From: Streptosporangiaceae bacterium
GTDB lineage: Bacteria > Actinomycetota > Actinomycetes > Streptosporangiales > Streptosporangiaceae
Direction: 5' to 3'
Assembly (NCBI GenBank): GCA_025964715.1
Contig: JAOPYH010000026.1
Location: 1-64,000, forward strand
DNA length: 64,000 nucleotides
A program made the position numbers and the translations under genes. This document shows positions 16,203-27,140 of the stretch, piece by piece (within the stretch, counting starts at the first letter, position 1; each line of letters begins with the position of its first letter). The notes under the pieces are model-generated. The model was not told the origin of the DNA. It worked only from the letters and a program-made list of their open reading frames with translations, and did no database searches.

Positions 16203-18170
16203 ATGGACACGACCGTTGCGGACCCACTCGTCGGCCAGGTGCTGGACGGGCGCTATCGCATTGAGTCGCGCGTGGCCCGCGGCGGGATGGCGACGGTCTA
16301 CCTCAGCAAGGACCTCAAGCTCGACCGCACCATCGCGCTCAAGGTCATGCATCCCGGTCTGGCCCAGGACGAGGACTTCGTCCGGCGATTCATCGGTGAG
16401 GCCAAGTCCGCGGCGGCGCTGTCGCACCCGAATGTGGTCGCGGTGTTCGACCAGGGCACCGACGGCCAGCACGTCTTCCTAGCGATGGAATACGTCCCAG
16501 GGCGCACACTGCGCGACCTGCTCAACGAACGTGGCCGCCTCGGCCCGCGGCAGGCGCTCGAGATCATGCAGCCGGTGCTCGCGGCGCTCGGCGCGGCTCA
16601 CCGGGCCGGGCTCGTGCACCGCGACGTCAAGCCCGAGAACGTGCTCCTCATGGCCGACGGCCAGCTCAAGGTCGCCGACTTCGGCCTGGCGCGGGCCGAG
16701 ACGGCGAGCAAGCAGACGAAGACCGGCATGCTGATCGGCACGGTGGGCTACCTCGCTCCGGAGCAGGTCCTGACCGGCCACACCGACGTGCGCTCCGACG
16801 TCTACGCCGCGGGCATCATGCTCTTCGAGCTCCTCACCGGCCGCCAGCCGCATGAGGGGGAGACCCCGATCATGGTGGCCTACAAACACGTCAACGAGGT
16901 CGTGCCGCCGCCCTCGAGCGTCATCCCGGGCATCCCGCCGCAGCTCGACGCGCTCGTCGCGGCGGCCACGAGCCGTGAGCCGGCCAACCGCCCGGCGGAC
17001 GCCAACCGCTTCCTCGCCGCGGTCGCGGACACGCATCGCGACCTCCCCTTCGATATCGACCAGACGGTCTCCAACGCGACCTCGGTCCTGCACACCGCCC
17101 CGCCGGCCCCCACGCGTCCGCACGCCGGCTCGCCTTCGCATCCGGCGGCGCACACCAGCGTGATCCCGGCCGATTCCAGGCCGGTGGAGCCGCCGCGGGC
17201 ACCGTTCATGGACCGGGCCATCGACTTCGTCACGGGGCGGTTCGTGCTCATCGGGCTCGGTCTGATCGCCGTCCTGGTGATCGGCTGGGCGGTGTGGTAC
17301 CAAACCGCCGGGCAATACGCCCATGTGCCGCGGAACCTCATCGGCATGTCGTTCGACGAGGCCCGGCAGCGGCTCACCGCCGAGGGCATTCAGTTCAAGC
17401 GGGGCAAGAGCACCTATTCGGAGCAGATCAAGAAGGATCACGTCGCTTCGGTCGACCCCGCGCCCGGCGAGCGGGTGAAGCAGGGCCAGATCATCACCTT
17501 GGCGCTGTCCAGGGGCCGGGCGCCCGTGCCGGTGCCCGACGTCGCCGGCAAGTCCCTCGACGAGGCCACGAAGATCCTCCAGTCCAAGGGCCTGACCGTC
17601 GGCGACCTCAGCAGGGCCGCCTCCCAGACGGTCCCCAAGGACGCGGTGGTGCGGACGGACCCCAAGGCCGGTGACAAGCAGTCCCCGGACGAGCCGGTCG
17701 GGATCGTGCTCAGTAACGGCGTGGCACTGCCCAACCTGGTGGGGCAGCCCCGCGACGCCGCGGAGAATCAGCTCAAGGCGATGGGCCTCAACGTCAAGAT
17801 CGACGAGCAGGCCGACCCCGCCAAGCCGCCGGGCACGGTGCTGGCGCAGAATCCGGCGGCGGGCACGCCGGTCTCCCGCGGCGACGAGGTGACGCTGCAG
17901 GTCAACAAAGCCAATAACTGCTTCCTGCCCGACGTGAACCCGTTCTGCAACAACGGGGCCAGCCCGCAGGACATGGTCTCCGTGCCGACGACCATGGGAC
18001 GGAGCATGGAGGAGGCCAAGGGCATGCTGGAGGGCGCCGGCTTCCAGGTCGTGGCCAAGAAGGGCCCCGGCCGCCGTGACCGTCACGGGCCCGGAGGTCG
18101 TCAGGTCGTCTTCCAGAACCCGCCGGGTGGCAACGCACCCCGGGGCTCCACCGTCACGATCTGGGGCTGA
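16203..18170 (+). CDS. PASTA-domain Ser/Thr protein kinase (PknB/PknL-like)
   Basis: LDGRYRIESRVARGGMATVYLSKDLKLDRTIALKVM; LVHRDVKPENVLL; DFGLAR; TM; four PASTA-like repeats (e.g. VPDVAGKSLDEATKILQSKGLTVG). Confidence 0.95.
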   Translation: MDTTVADPLVGQVLDGRYRIESRVARGGMATVYLSKDLKLDRTIALKVMHPGLAQDEDFVRRFIGEAKSAAALSHPNVVAVFDQGTDGQHVFLAMEYVPGRTLRDLLNERGRLGPRQALEIMQPVLAALGAAHRAGLVHRDVKPENVLLMADGQLKVADFGLARAETASKQTKTGMLIGTVGYLAPEQVLTGHTDVRSDVYAAGIMLFELLTGRQPHEGETPIMVAYKHVNEVVPPPSSVIPGIPPQLDALVAAATSREPANRPADANRFLAAVADTHRDLPFDIDQTVSNATSVLHTAPPAPTRPHAGSPSHPAAHTSVIPADSRPVEPPRAPFMDRAIDFVTGRFVLIGLGLIAVLVIGWAVWYQTAGQYAHVPRNLIGMSFDEARQRLTAEGIQFKRGKSTYSEQIKKDHVASVDPAPGERVKQGQIITLALSRGRAPVPVPDVAGKSLDEATKILQSKGLTVGDLSRAASQTVPKDAVVRTDPKAGDKQSPDEPVGIVLSNGVALPNLVGQPRDAAENQLKAMGLNVKIDEQADPAKPPGTVLAQNPAAGTPVSRGDEVTLQVNKANNCFLPDVNPFCNNGASPQDMVSVPTTMGRSMEEAKGMLEGAGFQVVAKKGPGRRDRHGPGGRQVVFQNPPGGNAPRGSTVTIWG

Positions 18171-18203
18171 GGGCCTCCGCGCCGCGGCTAAGCTGGCGCA
18201 TCT

Positions 18204-19055
18204 ATGACGTCCCGTGAGAAGAGCCCGATAGGCGCGCATGTCCCGGTCGGCGGGGGCCTGGCGACCGGTGGCCTGAAATACGCCGCGGAGATCGGCGCGG
18301 AGGCCGTCCAGGTGTTCGTCTCCAACCCGCGCGGCTGGGCCCTCGCGGCCGGTAGGCCGGCCGAGGACGCGAGACTGCGGGACAGCGGCGTCCCGGTCTA
18401 TGTACACGCCAACTACCTGATCAACTTCGGTTCCCCGACGGCGGAGACGCTGACCAGGTCGGTCGACTCCGTGCGCCACGCGCTGCTGCGGGGCCGCGCC
18501 ATCGGGGCCAGGGGAGTGGTGGTCCACACCGGCTCCGCGGTGAGCCAGTCCTACGACCTGGCGATGCGGCAGGTCCGTGAGCAGTTGCTGCCGATCCTCG
18601 AGGAGATCCCGGGCGATGGCCCGGACCTGCTGCTGGAACCGATGGCGGGCCAGGGCCGGATGCTCTGCGCCACCGTGCCGCAGCTGGCGCCCTATTTCGA
18701 GGCGCTGGACTCCCATCCGCGGCTCGGCATCTGCCTCGACACCTGCCATGTCTTCGCGGCGGGGCACGACCTCGCCGCCGAGGACGGGGTCGCCGACGTC
18801 CTGGACGCGCTGGTGGCCACGGTCGGCGCGGGCCGTCTGAAGCTGATCCACGCCAACGATTCCAAGGACGTGTGCGGTTCGGCCAAGGACCGGCACGAGA
18901 ACATCGGGGCCGGCAATATCGGCGAGGGTCCGTTCGCCGACCTCTTCCGCAATCCGCTCACCGCGGGGGTGCCGTTCATCATCGAGACCCCGGGCCGCTC
19001 CCCGGATCCGCACCGCAAGGACATCGAGGTGCTGAAGAGGCTCCGCGCCGGCTGA
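18204..19055 (+). CDS. nfo: Deoxyribonuclease IV / AP endonuclease 2 family
   Basis: IGAHVPVGGGLATGGLKYAAEIGAEAVQVFVSNPRGW; CLDTCHVFAAGHDL; HANDSKDVCGSAKDRHENIGAGNIG. Confidence 0.9.
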   Translation: MTSREKSPIGAHVPVGGGLATGGLKYAAEIGAEAVQVFVSNPRGWALAAGRPAEDARLRDSGVPVYVHANYLINFGSPTAETLTRSVDSVRHALLRGRAIGARGVVVHTGSAVSQSYDLAMRQVREQLLPILEEIPGDGPDLLLEPMAGQGRMLCATVPQLAPYFEALDSHPRLGICLDTCHVFAAGHDLAAEDGVADVLDALVATVGAGRLKLIHANDSKDVCGSAKDRHENIGAGNIGEGPFADLFRNPLTAGVPFIIETPGRSPDPHRKDIEVLKRLRAG

Positions 19056-19076
19056 TCCCGCCACGGGGGGGCCGGC

Positions 19077-19898
<822 letters not shown>

Positions 19899-20099
19899 TC
19901 AGCCTCCCTGCACCGCGGTCAGGACCTCCAGCCGGTCCGCCTCGCGTACGGCCGTGGCCGCCCACTCGGACCGCCGTACGACCTCGCCGTTGAGCGCGAC
20001 GGCGATGCCGGCGCTCGCCGCGGTCACGTCCTCGACCACGGAGGCCACCGTCGCCTCGTCCGGAACGTCCCGCGCATCGCCATTGACGATCACCTTCAT
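19899..20099 (-). CDS. thiS: Sulfur carrier protein ThiS
   Basis: MKVIVNGDARDVPDEATVASVVEDV...EVLTAVQGG; C-terminal GG. Confidence 0.92.
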   Translation of the reverse strand: MKVIVNGDARDVPDEATVASVVEDVTAASAGIAVALNGEVVRRSEWAATAVREADRLEVLTAVQGG

Positions 20100-21223
20100 G
20101 CCTGCGTCTCCTCCGCGAACCGGTCAGGCCGGAACGCCTTCGCGACGTCGGGGACCTCCCCGCTGACGAGCACGTCGGCCATCAGCTCGGCCGTCACCGG
20201 GGCGAGAAGCACCCCGTTGCGAAAGTGCCCCGTGGCGAGCAGGAGGCCGGGCACGACCGAGGGGCCGATGAGGGGGGCGTTGTCCGGGGATCCGGGCCGA
20301 AGTCCGGCGCTGACCTCGGCGAACTCGAGCTCGGTGATGCCCGGGATGAGCTCTCGGGCGTCCCTCATCAGCTCCCAGAGGCCGCCGGCCGTGACTGTGG
20401 TGTCATAGCCCATCTCCTCCTGGGTCGCTCCGATCACGATCTCGCCGTCCCTGCGCGGCACGAGATAGATCGACGAGCCTTTGACGACGCCCCGGGTGGA
20501 GCGGGTGAGGAAGGGCACGCGCGTGCGCAGCCGTACGACCTGGCCCTTGACCGGCCGGATCACCGGCACGACGCCGTCCGGGAGGCCGCCGATCTGGTGG
20601 GTCCAGGGGCCGGCGGCCAGCATGACCCGGTCCGCGCGCAGCTCCCGCCCGCCGGCCAGACGTACGCCGGTGGCGCGGTCGTCCTCCAGGATCACGTCCT
20701 TGGCGCGCTCCCGTACGAGCGTGACCCCGGCGCGGTCCACGGCGGTGAGCAGGGCGGCGGTGAGGCGCCGCGGGTCCACCGAGCCGTCGCGCTCGGCGAG
20801 CAGCCCGCCGCGTACGGACGGGGTCAGCATCGGCTCGAGGCGACGGCACTCACGGCCACTGAGCGCCGACGTGCGGATGCCGAGCGTCTCCTGGAAGCGC
20901 CGCAGGTCCTCGAGGTAGGCGAGGTCATCGCTGTCGAAGGCCACCTGGAGGGTGCCGTCGTCCCGATATCCGGTGTCCTGCCCGGTGAGGTCCTCCAGCT
21001 CGGCGACGAAGCCGGGATAGCGGTCACGGGAGGCGATGCCGAGGTGCAGCAGCGGGTCCTCACCGTAGGCCAGCTCGCTTACCGGGGTCAGCATGCCCGC
21101 GGCGACCCGTGAGGCCCCACTGGCCGGGTGCGGGTCCACGATGGTCACATCGAGGCCACGGCCGGCCGCCCGCCAGGCGGTGGCCAGGCCGATCACTCCG
21201 GCCCCGACGATCACGACGTCCAC
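20096..21223 (-). CDS. thiO: Glycine oxidase ThiO
   Basis: VDVVIVGAGVIGLATAWRAAGRGLDVTIVDPHPASGASRVAAGMLTPVSEL; overlaps thiS by 4 nt. Confidence 0.92.
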   Translation of the reverse strand: MDVVIVGAGVIGLATAWRAAGRGLDVTIVDPHPASGASRVAAGMLTPVSELAYGEDPLLHLGIASRDRYPGFVAELEDLTGQDTGYRDDGTLQVAFDSDDLAYLEDLRRFQETLGIRTSALSGRECRRLEPMLTPSVRGGLLAERDGSVDPRRLTAALLTAVDRAGVTLVRERAKDVILEDDRATGVRLAGGRELRADRVMLAAGPWTHQIGGLPDGVVPVIRPVKGQVVRLRTRVPFLTRSTRGVVKGSSIYLVPRRDGEIVIGATQEEMGYDTTVTAGGLWELMRDARELIPGITELEFAEVSAGLRPGSPDNAPLIGPSVVPGLLLATGHFRNGVLLAPVTAELMADVLVSGEVPDVAKAFRPDRFAEETQA

Positions 21224-21228
21224 GTGCG

Positions 21229-21320
21229 CGCTCCCTTCGCCGGCATGATCCGGATCAGGTGGTGGCGGTCGGCGGCCCGGTCAGCCGCCCTCTCAGCCCG
21301 GTCGAACCGGACTCCCGCGC
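21229..21320 (-). ncRNA. TPP riboswitch (THI element)
   Basis: Reverse strand: ...gggctgagaggg...gaccgccaccacctgatccggatcatgccggcgaagggag: canonical CTGAGA and CCTGATCCGGATCATGCCGGCGAAGGGAG. Confidence 0.95.
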
Positions 21321-21375
21321 TTGTCGTCCCAAGCCTATGCCAGCCGTTGCCCCGGAACTGCCTTACAGTGCGGTC

Positions 21376-22563
21376 ATGGACAGCGTGATCATCGTCGGCG
21401 GCGGGCTGGCCGGCATCCGGGCCGCGGAGGCCCTGCGTACCAAGGGTTACGAGGGCGCGCTCACCCTCGTCGGCGCGGAGCCGCACCGGCCCTACGACCG
21501 GCCGCCGTTGTCCAAGGCCGTCCTCATGGGCCGGACCGACGACACGACGGTCGTGGCCGACTTCGAGGCACTCCGCTGCGATCTCGTCCTCGGCCACACG
21601 GCGACCGGCCTGCGCCTCGCGGACGTCCGCGGCGGAACCCTGGAGACGACCGCGGGCCCGCTCCCCTTCGACGGACTCGTGATCGCCACCGGGGCGGCAC
21701 CCATCCGGCTCCCGGGCGGCGGACCACAGCACGCGATCCGTACCATCGACGACGCCCGGGCCCTGCGGGCGGGCCTGCGGCAGGGTGCGCGGATCGCGAT
21801 CGTGGGGGCGGGCTGGATCGGCGCCGAGACCGCGACGGCGGCGGCGCGGGCCGGCTGTGCGGTCACGGTCGTGGAGGCCGCGGACGCGCCCCTGGCGGGG
21901 TCCATCGGCTCGCACGTGGGCGCGCACACGGCCGCCTGGTACGCCGAGGCCGGCGTCGAGCTACGACTGGGGGTGAAGGTCGCGGCCGTGGACGACGGGG
22001 GCCTGGCACTCGGGGACGGTGGCCGGATCGACGCGGACGAGGTCGTCGTCGGCGTGGGCGTCCGCCCCGAGGTCGGGTGGCTGTCCGGCTCAGGGCTCGA
22101 CCTCCAGGACGGGGTGGTGGTCGACAGTTCACTGCGCACGAGCCGCCCGGAGATCGTCGCGGCCGGCGACTGCGCGGCGTGGTGGTCGGGCAGGTACGGC
22201 CGGCGGCTGCGCGTCGATCACTGGGACACGGCGCTCAACGCCCCGGCGGCCGCGGCCGCCTCGCTGCTCGGGCAACCGGCCGTGTATGATCCGGTGCCGT
22301 ACTTCTGGTCGGAGCAGTTCGACCGGATGGTGCAGTACGCCGGCCAGCACGCGGGGGCCGAGCGCCTCGTCTTCCGCGGCGACCCGGCCGGCAAGGAGTG
22401 GGCCGCGTGCTGGCTCACCGGGACGCGGCTGGAGGCCATCGCCACCGTCAACCGGCCCCGCGACCTGGTGCAGGGCCGCCGCCTCATGGCCGCCGGCACC
22501 CCCGTTGATCCGGACCGGCTCACCGATCTGGACGTTCCGGTCCGGAATGCGGCGCGTGTCTAA
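21376..22563 (+). CDS. FAD-dependent NAD(P)/ferredoxin reductase-type oxidoreductase
   Basis: MDSVIIVGGGLAGIRAAEALRTKGYEGALTLVGAEPHRPYDRPPLSKAVL; VGAGWIGAETATAAARAG; AAGDCAAW. Confidence 0.9.
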   Translation: MDSVIIVGGGLAGIRAAEALRTKGYEGALTLVGAEPHRPYDRPPLSKAVLMGRTDDTTVVADFEALRCDLVLGHTATGLRLADVRGGTLETTAGPLPFDGLVIATGAAPIRLPGGGPQHAIRTIDDARALRAGLRQGARIAIVGAGWIGAETATAAARAGCAVTVVEAADAPLAGSIGSHVGAHTAAWYAEAGVELRLGVKVAAVDDGGLALGDGGRIDADEVVVGVGVRPEVGWLSGSGLDLQDGVVVDSSLRTSRPEIVAAGDCAAWWSGRYGRRLRVDHWDTALNAPAAAAASLLGQPAVYDPVPYFWSEQFDRMVQYAGQHAGAERLVFRGDPAGKEWAACWLTGTRLEAIATVNRPRDLVQGRRLMAAGTPVDPDRLTDLDVPVRNAARV

Positions 22564-22600
22564 CGGTTTCAATCCCCCCTGGAGATGGTAGGCAGGCTTC

Positions 22601-22984
22601 GTGACGCAGACGCACACTACTGTTGACAGCATGTTGGACTCGCAGACAGACGCCCTGGTGGGGGAGTGGGTCACCCTTCCCGAGGCGGCCGACCGGCTCG
22701 GCATCAACCTGAGCCGGACCAAGCAACTCCTCCGCGACCACAAGCTCATCGGCATGACCCGGGATGGTGCGGACCAGGTCCCCTCTGCCTTCGTGCAGCA
22801 AGGACACATCCTCAAGGGCCTTCCCGGCACGCTGATGTTGCTGACGGACGCCGGATATGAGCCCGTGGAGGCGCTCCGCTGGCTGTTCACCCCTGACGAG
22901 ACCCTCCCCGGCACCCCGGTCCAGGCGCTCATCGAGAACCGTGGCACCGAGGTCCGCCGGCGCGCGCAGGCCTTGGCCTTCTAG
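22601..22984 (+). CDS. Rv2175c family DNA-binding protein
   Basis: [34 protein letters not shown]...[51 protein letters not shown]. Confidence 0.88.
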   Translation: MTQTHTTVDSMLDSQTDALVGEWVTLPEAADRLGINLSRTKQLLRDHKLIGMTRDGADQVPSAFVQQGHILKGLPGTLMLLTDAGYEPVEALRWLFTPDETLPGTPVQALIENRGTEVRRRAQALAF

Positions 22985-23048
22985 GCCGGCCGCCTCAGCG
23001 GGCTGTCGAAGCCGGCCTGTATCAGCCGAAAGGACCGAACACCCCATC

Positions 23049-23732
23049 GTGCCGAAGCGCTTGCTGTCGGATCACGCCGCCTCCTTGCGGGCCCGGCTCG
23101 ACCGGGCCCGCCTCTACCTGTGCACCGACGCCCGGGAAGACCGCGGGGATCTGGCGGAGTTCCTCGACGCCGTGCTCGCCAACGGCGTCGACATCGTCCA
23201 GCTCCGGCAGAAGGGCCCGGGGCGGCGGGCGCTCGAAGCACGCCAGGAGCTCGAACACCTGTCGGTCTTCCGCGCGGCGTGCGACCGGCACGGCGCCCTG
23301 CTGGCCGTCAACGACCGGGCCGACATCGCTCGTGCGGCGTGCGCGGACGTACTGCACCTGGGACAGGACGATCTGCCGGTCCCGTTCGCTCGCGAGATCG
23401 TCGGCGCGGACATGCTCATCGGCCGGTCCACGCACTCCGAGGACCAGGCCGCGGCCGCTTCGGTGGAGGACGGGGTCGACTACCTGTGCGCGGGTCCCGT
23501 CTGGCCGACCCCGACCAAGCCCGGGCGGGAGGCGCCGGGCCCCGAGCTGCTGAAGTACGTCGCCGCCCACAGCGGCGGCAGGCCCTGGTTCGCGATCGGC
23601 GGCATCGACCTCACGAACCTTGACGAGGTGTTCTCGGCCGGAGCCGACCGCATCGTGGTGGTACGGGCGATCACCGACGCCGATGATCCCGCCACGGCCG
23701 CCGCGGCGCTGGCCAGGCGGGCCCGCCGCTGA
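23049..23732 (+). CDS. thiE: Thiamine phosphate synthase
   Basis: [78 protein letters not shown]. Confidence 0.93.
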   Translation: MPKRLLSDHAASLRARLDRARLYLCTDAREDRGDLAEFLDAVLANGVDIVQLRQKGPGRRALEARQELEHLSVFRAACDRHGALLAVNDRADIARAACADVLHLGQDDLPVPFAREIVGADMLIGRSTHSEDQAAAASVEDGVDYLCAGPVWPTPTKPGREAPGPELLKYVAAHSGGRPWFAIGGIDLTNLDEVFSAGADRIVVVRAITDADDPATAAAALARRARR

Positions 23733-23802
23733 CCGCTCGCCCCTCCCCACCACGTCCTACCCACCGGGGCACGGCGGCGACCGATGCCGCACAATGGGGG
23801 CC

Positions 23803-23964
23803 ATGAGCGTCTCATCTGACGATGACCGGCTCGTCGAGCTGACCGAGGACATGGAGATCCTGCCGGATCAGACCCGCGACGACACCGACGAGGGCTGGGG
23901 CGACTGGCGGGAGTCCGGCGACGATGACTCCCACCTCATCGAGGAGCGTCCGCCGCACTGGTAG
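23803..23964 (+). CDS. Small acidic protein of unknown function (53 aa)
   Basis: MSVSSDDDRLVELTEDMEILPDQTRDDTDEGWGDWRESGDDDSHLIEERPPHW. Confidence 0.55.
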   Translation: MSVSSDDDRLVELTEDMEILPDQTRDDTDEGWGDWRESGDDDSHLIEERPPHW

Positions 23965-23980
23965 CCGCGGCGCCCGCCGT

Positions 23981-24913
23981 TCAGCTGTTTCCGGCCGGCA
24001 GCAGCACGCCCAGCGCGAAACCGATCCCGACGACGAGGGCGAGCGCGACCATCATCCGCCAGCGATAGGCCGGGATGCGCTCGGGCTTGGTCTCGGGGGC
24101 CGGCTTGGCGTCGGCGCGAAGATCCCGCAGCAGCTGGGACGCCGACGGGCGGGCCGCGGGATTCTTGTCGAGGCAGCGCTCGACGAGGTCGCGCAGCGGC
24201 CCCTTCAGTTCCCCGAGATCTGGGGCCCGTTCGGTCACCCGCCGCATCACCGCGGCGCTCGGGCCCAGGCCGAACGGAGGCCGGCCCGTCGCCGCGAAGA
24301 CCATGGTGGCACCCCAGGCGAACACATCGCTCTGGGGTCCGACCGGCTCCTCCTCGATCTGCTCCGGTGACATGTAGGCGGGCGTGCCGATGGGGGAGGT
24401 GGTCATCGGGGTCGCGCTATCCAGGGCCCGCGCGATGCCGAAGTCGATGACCTTGGCCCCGCCCGCGCCGAGGAGCACGTTTCCGGGCTTGAAGTCACGG
24501 TGGACGATCTCCGCGCGGTGGATGGCGGAGAGGGCGCCGGCAGTGCGCAATGCCAACTTGCGCAGCGGAACGCCCGCCAAGGGTCCTTCTTGGTCCACCA
24601 GCTGCTGCAGCGACGGCCCGTCGACGTACTCGCTGACGATGTACGGCCGGTCGCCGGTCACCCTGGCCTCGAGCATCCGCGCGGTGTGCGGGGCGGCCAC
24701 CCGCCGTGCGGCCGCCGCCTCTTTCACGAACCGCGTCCGTGCCCGCTGGCTGGCCGCCCATCCGCCGCGCAGTAGCTTGACCGTCACGAGCTCTCCTTGA
24801 CCGCTGCGGGCCAGATAGACCACGCCCTGGCCGCCCTGCCCAAGGCGTTTGAGCATTGCGTAGTCGCCCAGACGGCGTGGGTCGTCCGGGCCGAGAGTGG
24901 TGTCATGGTGCAC
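23981..24913 (-). CDS. Ser/Thr protein kinase with C-terminal TM, no PASTA
   Basis: LGDYAMLKRLGQGGQGVVYLARSGQGELVTVKLL; IVHRDFKPGNVLL; VIDFGIARAL; TPAYMSPEQIEEE. Confidence 0.92.
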   Translation of the reverse strand: MHHDTTLGPDDPRRLGDYAMLKRLGQGGQGVVYLARSGQGELVTVKLLRGGWAASQRARTRFVKEAAAARRVAAPHTARMLEARVTGDRPYIVSEYVDGPSLQQLVDQEGPLAGVPLRKLALRTAGALSAIHRAEIVHRDFKPGNVLLGAGGAKVIDFGIARALDSATPMTTSPIGTPAYMSPEQIEEEPVGPQSDVFAWGATMVFAATGRPPFGLGPSAAVMRRVTERAPDLGELKGPLRDLVERCLDKNPAARPSASQLLRDLRADAKPAPETKPERIPAYRWRMMVALALVVGIGFALGVLLPAGNS

Positions 24914-25004
24914 TCGACGCTCCGGCGTACGTGGGGGTGGAGATCGCCCTATTTGTATCGCGCCGGACGGGGTTAGTCGGGCATAACGGTGTGTTTTTGT
25001 CGGC

Positions 25005-26099
25005 TCAGCCGCGGCGGGCGGTGGCGACGATGGCGAGATCCGCGAGCGCCACCTTGGCCTCCTCCGTGATCGGTGCCGTCTCGAGCGCTGTGTGGGCCTC
25101 CCCGGCGTACTCGCCGATCATCGACTCGCAGGCGGCGAGGCCGCCCGTGTCCACGATGATCGAACGGAGCTCGTCCACGCCGGCCCGGTCCAGGGCGGGG
25201 TCACCGAGGCGGTCCCGCACCACGGCGGCCTGTGCGGGCGTGGCCCCTTCGAGCGCCAGTGCCACGAGCACGGTGCGCTTGCCCTCGCGCAGGTCGTCAC
25301 CCGCGGGCTTGCCGGTCTCGGCGGGGTCGCCGAACACTCCGAGCACGTCGTCACGGAGTTGGAACGCGATGCCCAGCGGAAGGCCGTACCGCGACAGGGA
25401 CGCGATCGTCTCCGGGCCGCCGCCGGCCATCGCGGCACCGAGCTGCAGCGGCCGCTCGACGCTGTATTTCGCGCTCTTGTACTCCACGACCCGCAACGCG
25501 GATGCCACCGTTCCGCGGCCCCGCGGCCCGCCGTCACCGGTCGGTCCGCCGTGCGCCTGCTCGACCAGGTCGAGGTACTGCCCGCACATCACCTCTGTGC
25601 GCATGAGGTCGTACGTCGGCCGGCCCAGGACGAGCGTGTCCTCGGCGAGGCCACTGGTGTCGTACAGCTGACCCGCCCAGGCCAGGGCCAGGTCACCGAG
25701 CAGGATCGCGGCGCTGGTCCCGAAGCCCTCCGCCGAGCCGGGCCAGCCCGCGGCCTCGTGCATGGCCTGGAACCGCCGGTGCACTGACGGGAGGCCGCGC
25801 CGCGTGTCACTGGCGTCCATGACGTCGTCGTGTATGAGCGCGCTGGCCTGCAGGAGCTCCAGGGACGCCGCAGCCGTGACGATCGCCGGGCCGTCCTGCC
25901 CGCCGAGACCCCGCCAGCCCCAGTAGCAGAAGGCGGGCCGCAGCCGTTTGCCCCCGGCCAGCAGATCTTGCAGAGTGGACAGCATCGGGGCGAGATCGTC
26001 GTCGATCCCGAGCACCCCGGGACGCTGCCGGTCGACGAACACGCGCAGCGCCTCGTCGACCTCCTTGCGTACGCGGCTGGAGGACATGAAGACGAGCGT
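25005..26099 (-). CDS. Polyprenyl synthetase (FPP/GGPP synthase, IdsA-like)
   Basis: LAGGKRLRPAFCYWGWRG; LIHDDVMDASDTRRGLPSVH; GIAFQLRDDVLGVFGDPAETGKPAGDDLREGKRTVLV. Confidence 0.92.
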   Translation of the reverse strand, partial: TLVFMSSSRVRKEVDEALRVFVDRQRPGVLGIDDDLAPMLSTLQDLLAGGKRLRPAFCYWGWRGLGGQDGPAIVTAAASLELLQASALIHDDVMDASDTRRGLPSVHRRFQAMHEAAGWPGSAEGFGTSAAILLGDLALAWAGQLYDTSGLAEDTLVLGRPTYDLMRTEVMCGQYLDLVEQAHGGPTGDGGPRGRGTVASALRVVEYKSAKYSVERPLQLGAAMAGGGPETIASLSRYGLPLGIAFQLRDDVLGVFGDPAETGKPAGDDLREGKRTVLVALALEGATPAQAAVVRDRLGDPALDRAGVDELRSIIVDTGGLAACESMIGEYAGEAHTALETAPITEEAKVALADLAIVATARRG

Positions 26100-26216
26100 A
26101 TCGACCGGGGGCAACTGAATGCGCCGCCCCGTCACGCGGCCGTGGCCCTCGTTGTGGCCCTGCTCCGGGCGCCGGGACCGCGCCCAGCCGGGTCTCGCAC
26201 CGGTAATCTGTCCGGC

Positions 26217-27140
26217 ATGAGTCCCCTGCGCCCCCAGCGTGTGCCCACGATCCGCGAGCTGCTCGCCGGCGGGGGCCGGTCGTTCTCCTTCGAGTTCTTC
26301 CCGCCGAAGACCGACAAGGGCGCGCGCAACCTGTGGCGGGCGATCCGTGAGCTCGAGGCGCTGCGTCCCACCTTCGTGTCAGTGACGTACGGTGCGGGCG
26401 GCGGCACCCGGGACAAGACCGTGGACATCGTGGAGCGGATCGCCACCGACACGACGCTCACCCCGGTCGCGCACTTCACCGCCGTCAACCATTCGATCCG
26501 GGAGCTCCGCCACCTGGTCGGCCGGTTCGCCTCCGTGGGAGTGCGCAACATGCTCGCCCTGCGCGGTGACCCGCCAGGCGATCCGCTCGGGGAGTGGATC
26601 CAGCACCCCGACGGCGTGGCCTACGCGGAGGATCTGGTGCAACTGATCCGCAGCTCGGGAGATTTCTCCGTCGGCGTCGCCGCGTTCCCCTACAAGCATC
26701 CCCGCTCGCCGGACATCGAGAGCGACACACGCTATTTCGTGCGTAAGTGCCGGGCCGGTGCCGACTATGCGATCACACAGATGTTCTTCCGCGCCGAGGA
26801 CTACTTCCGGCTGCGCGACCGGGTCAGCGCACAGGGGTGTGACACGCCGATCATCCCCGGGATCATGCCGGTCACCCAGCTCAGCACGATCGAGCGATCC
26901 GAGCAGCTGTCCGGGGCGCCGTTCCCCCGGGAGCTCGCCGCCCGGTTCGAGGCCGTCGCCCATGATCCCGAGGCCGTACGGTTGCTGGGGGTCGAACACG
27001 CGGCGGAGCTGTGCCGCGAGCTGCTCGAGCAGGGTGCGCCGGGCATTCACTTCATCACGTTCAACAAGTCCACGGCGACGCGTGAGGTCTACAACCTGCT
27101 CGGAGCCGCCTCCTACCTCACGCCGCCGCTGACGGCGTGA
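26217..27140 (+). CDS. metF: Methylenetetrahydrofolate reductase
   Basis: FSFEFFPPKTDKGARNLWRAI; SVTYGAGGGTRDKTVDIV; AHFTAVNHS; NMLALRGDPPGDP; YAITQMFFRAEDY; PGIMPVTQLSTIER. Confidence 0.94.
   Translation: MSPLRPQRVPTIRELLAGGGRSFSFEFFPPKTDKGARNLWRAIRELEALRPTFVSVTYGAGGGTRDKTVDIVERIATDTTLTPVAHFTAVNHSIRELRHLVGRFASVGVRNMLALRGDPPGDPLGEWIQHPDGVAYAEDLVQLIRSSGDFSVGVAAFPYKHPRSPDIESDTRYFVRKCRAGADYAITQMFFRAEDYFRLRDRVSAQGCDTPIIPGIMPVTQLSTIERSEQLSGAPFPRELAARFEAVAHDPEAVRLLGVEHAAELCRELLEQGAPGIHFITFNKSTATREVYNLLGAASYLTPPLTA

Noticed and set aside
16479-19064. 861-aa minus-strand ORF antisense to the PASTA kinase and nfo
   Set aside because: Shadow ORF from GC-rich codon bias; the + strand has clear domain motifs and the antisense translation has none.
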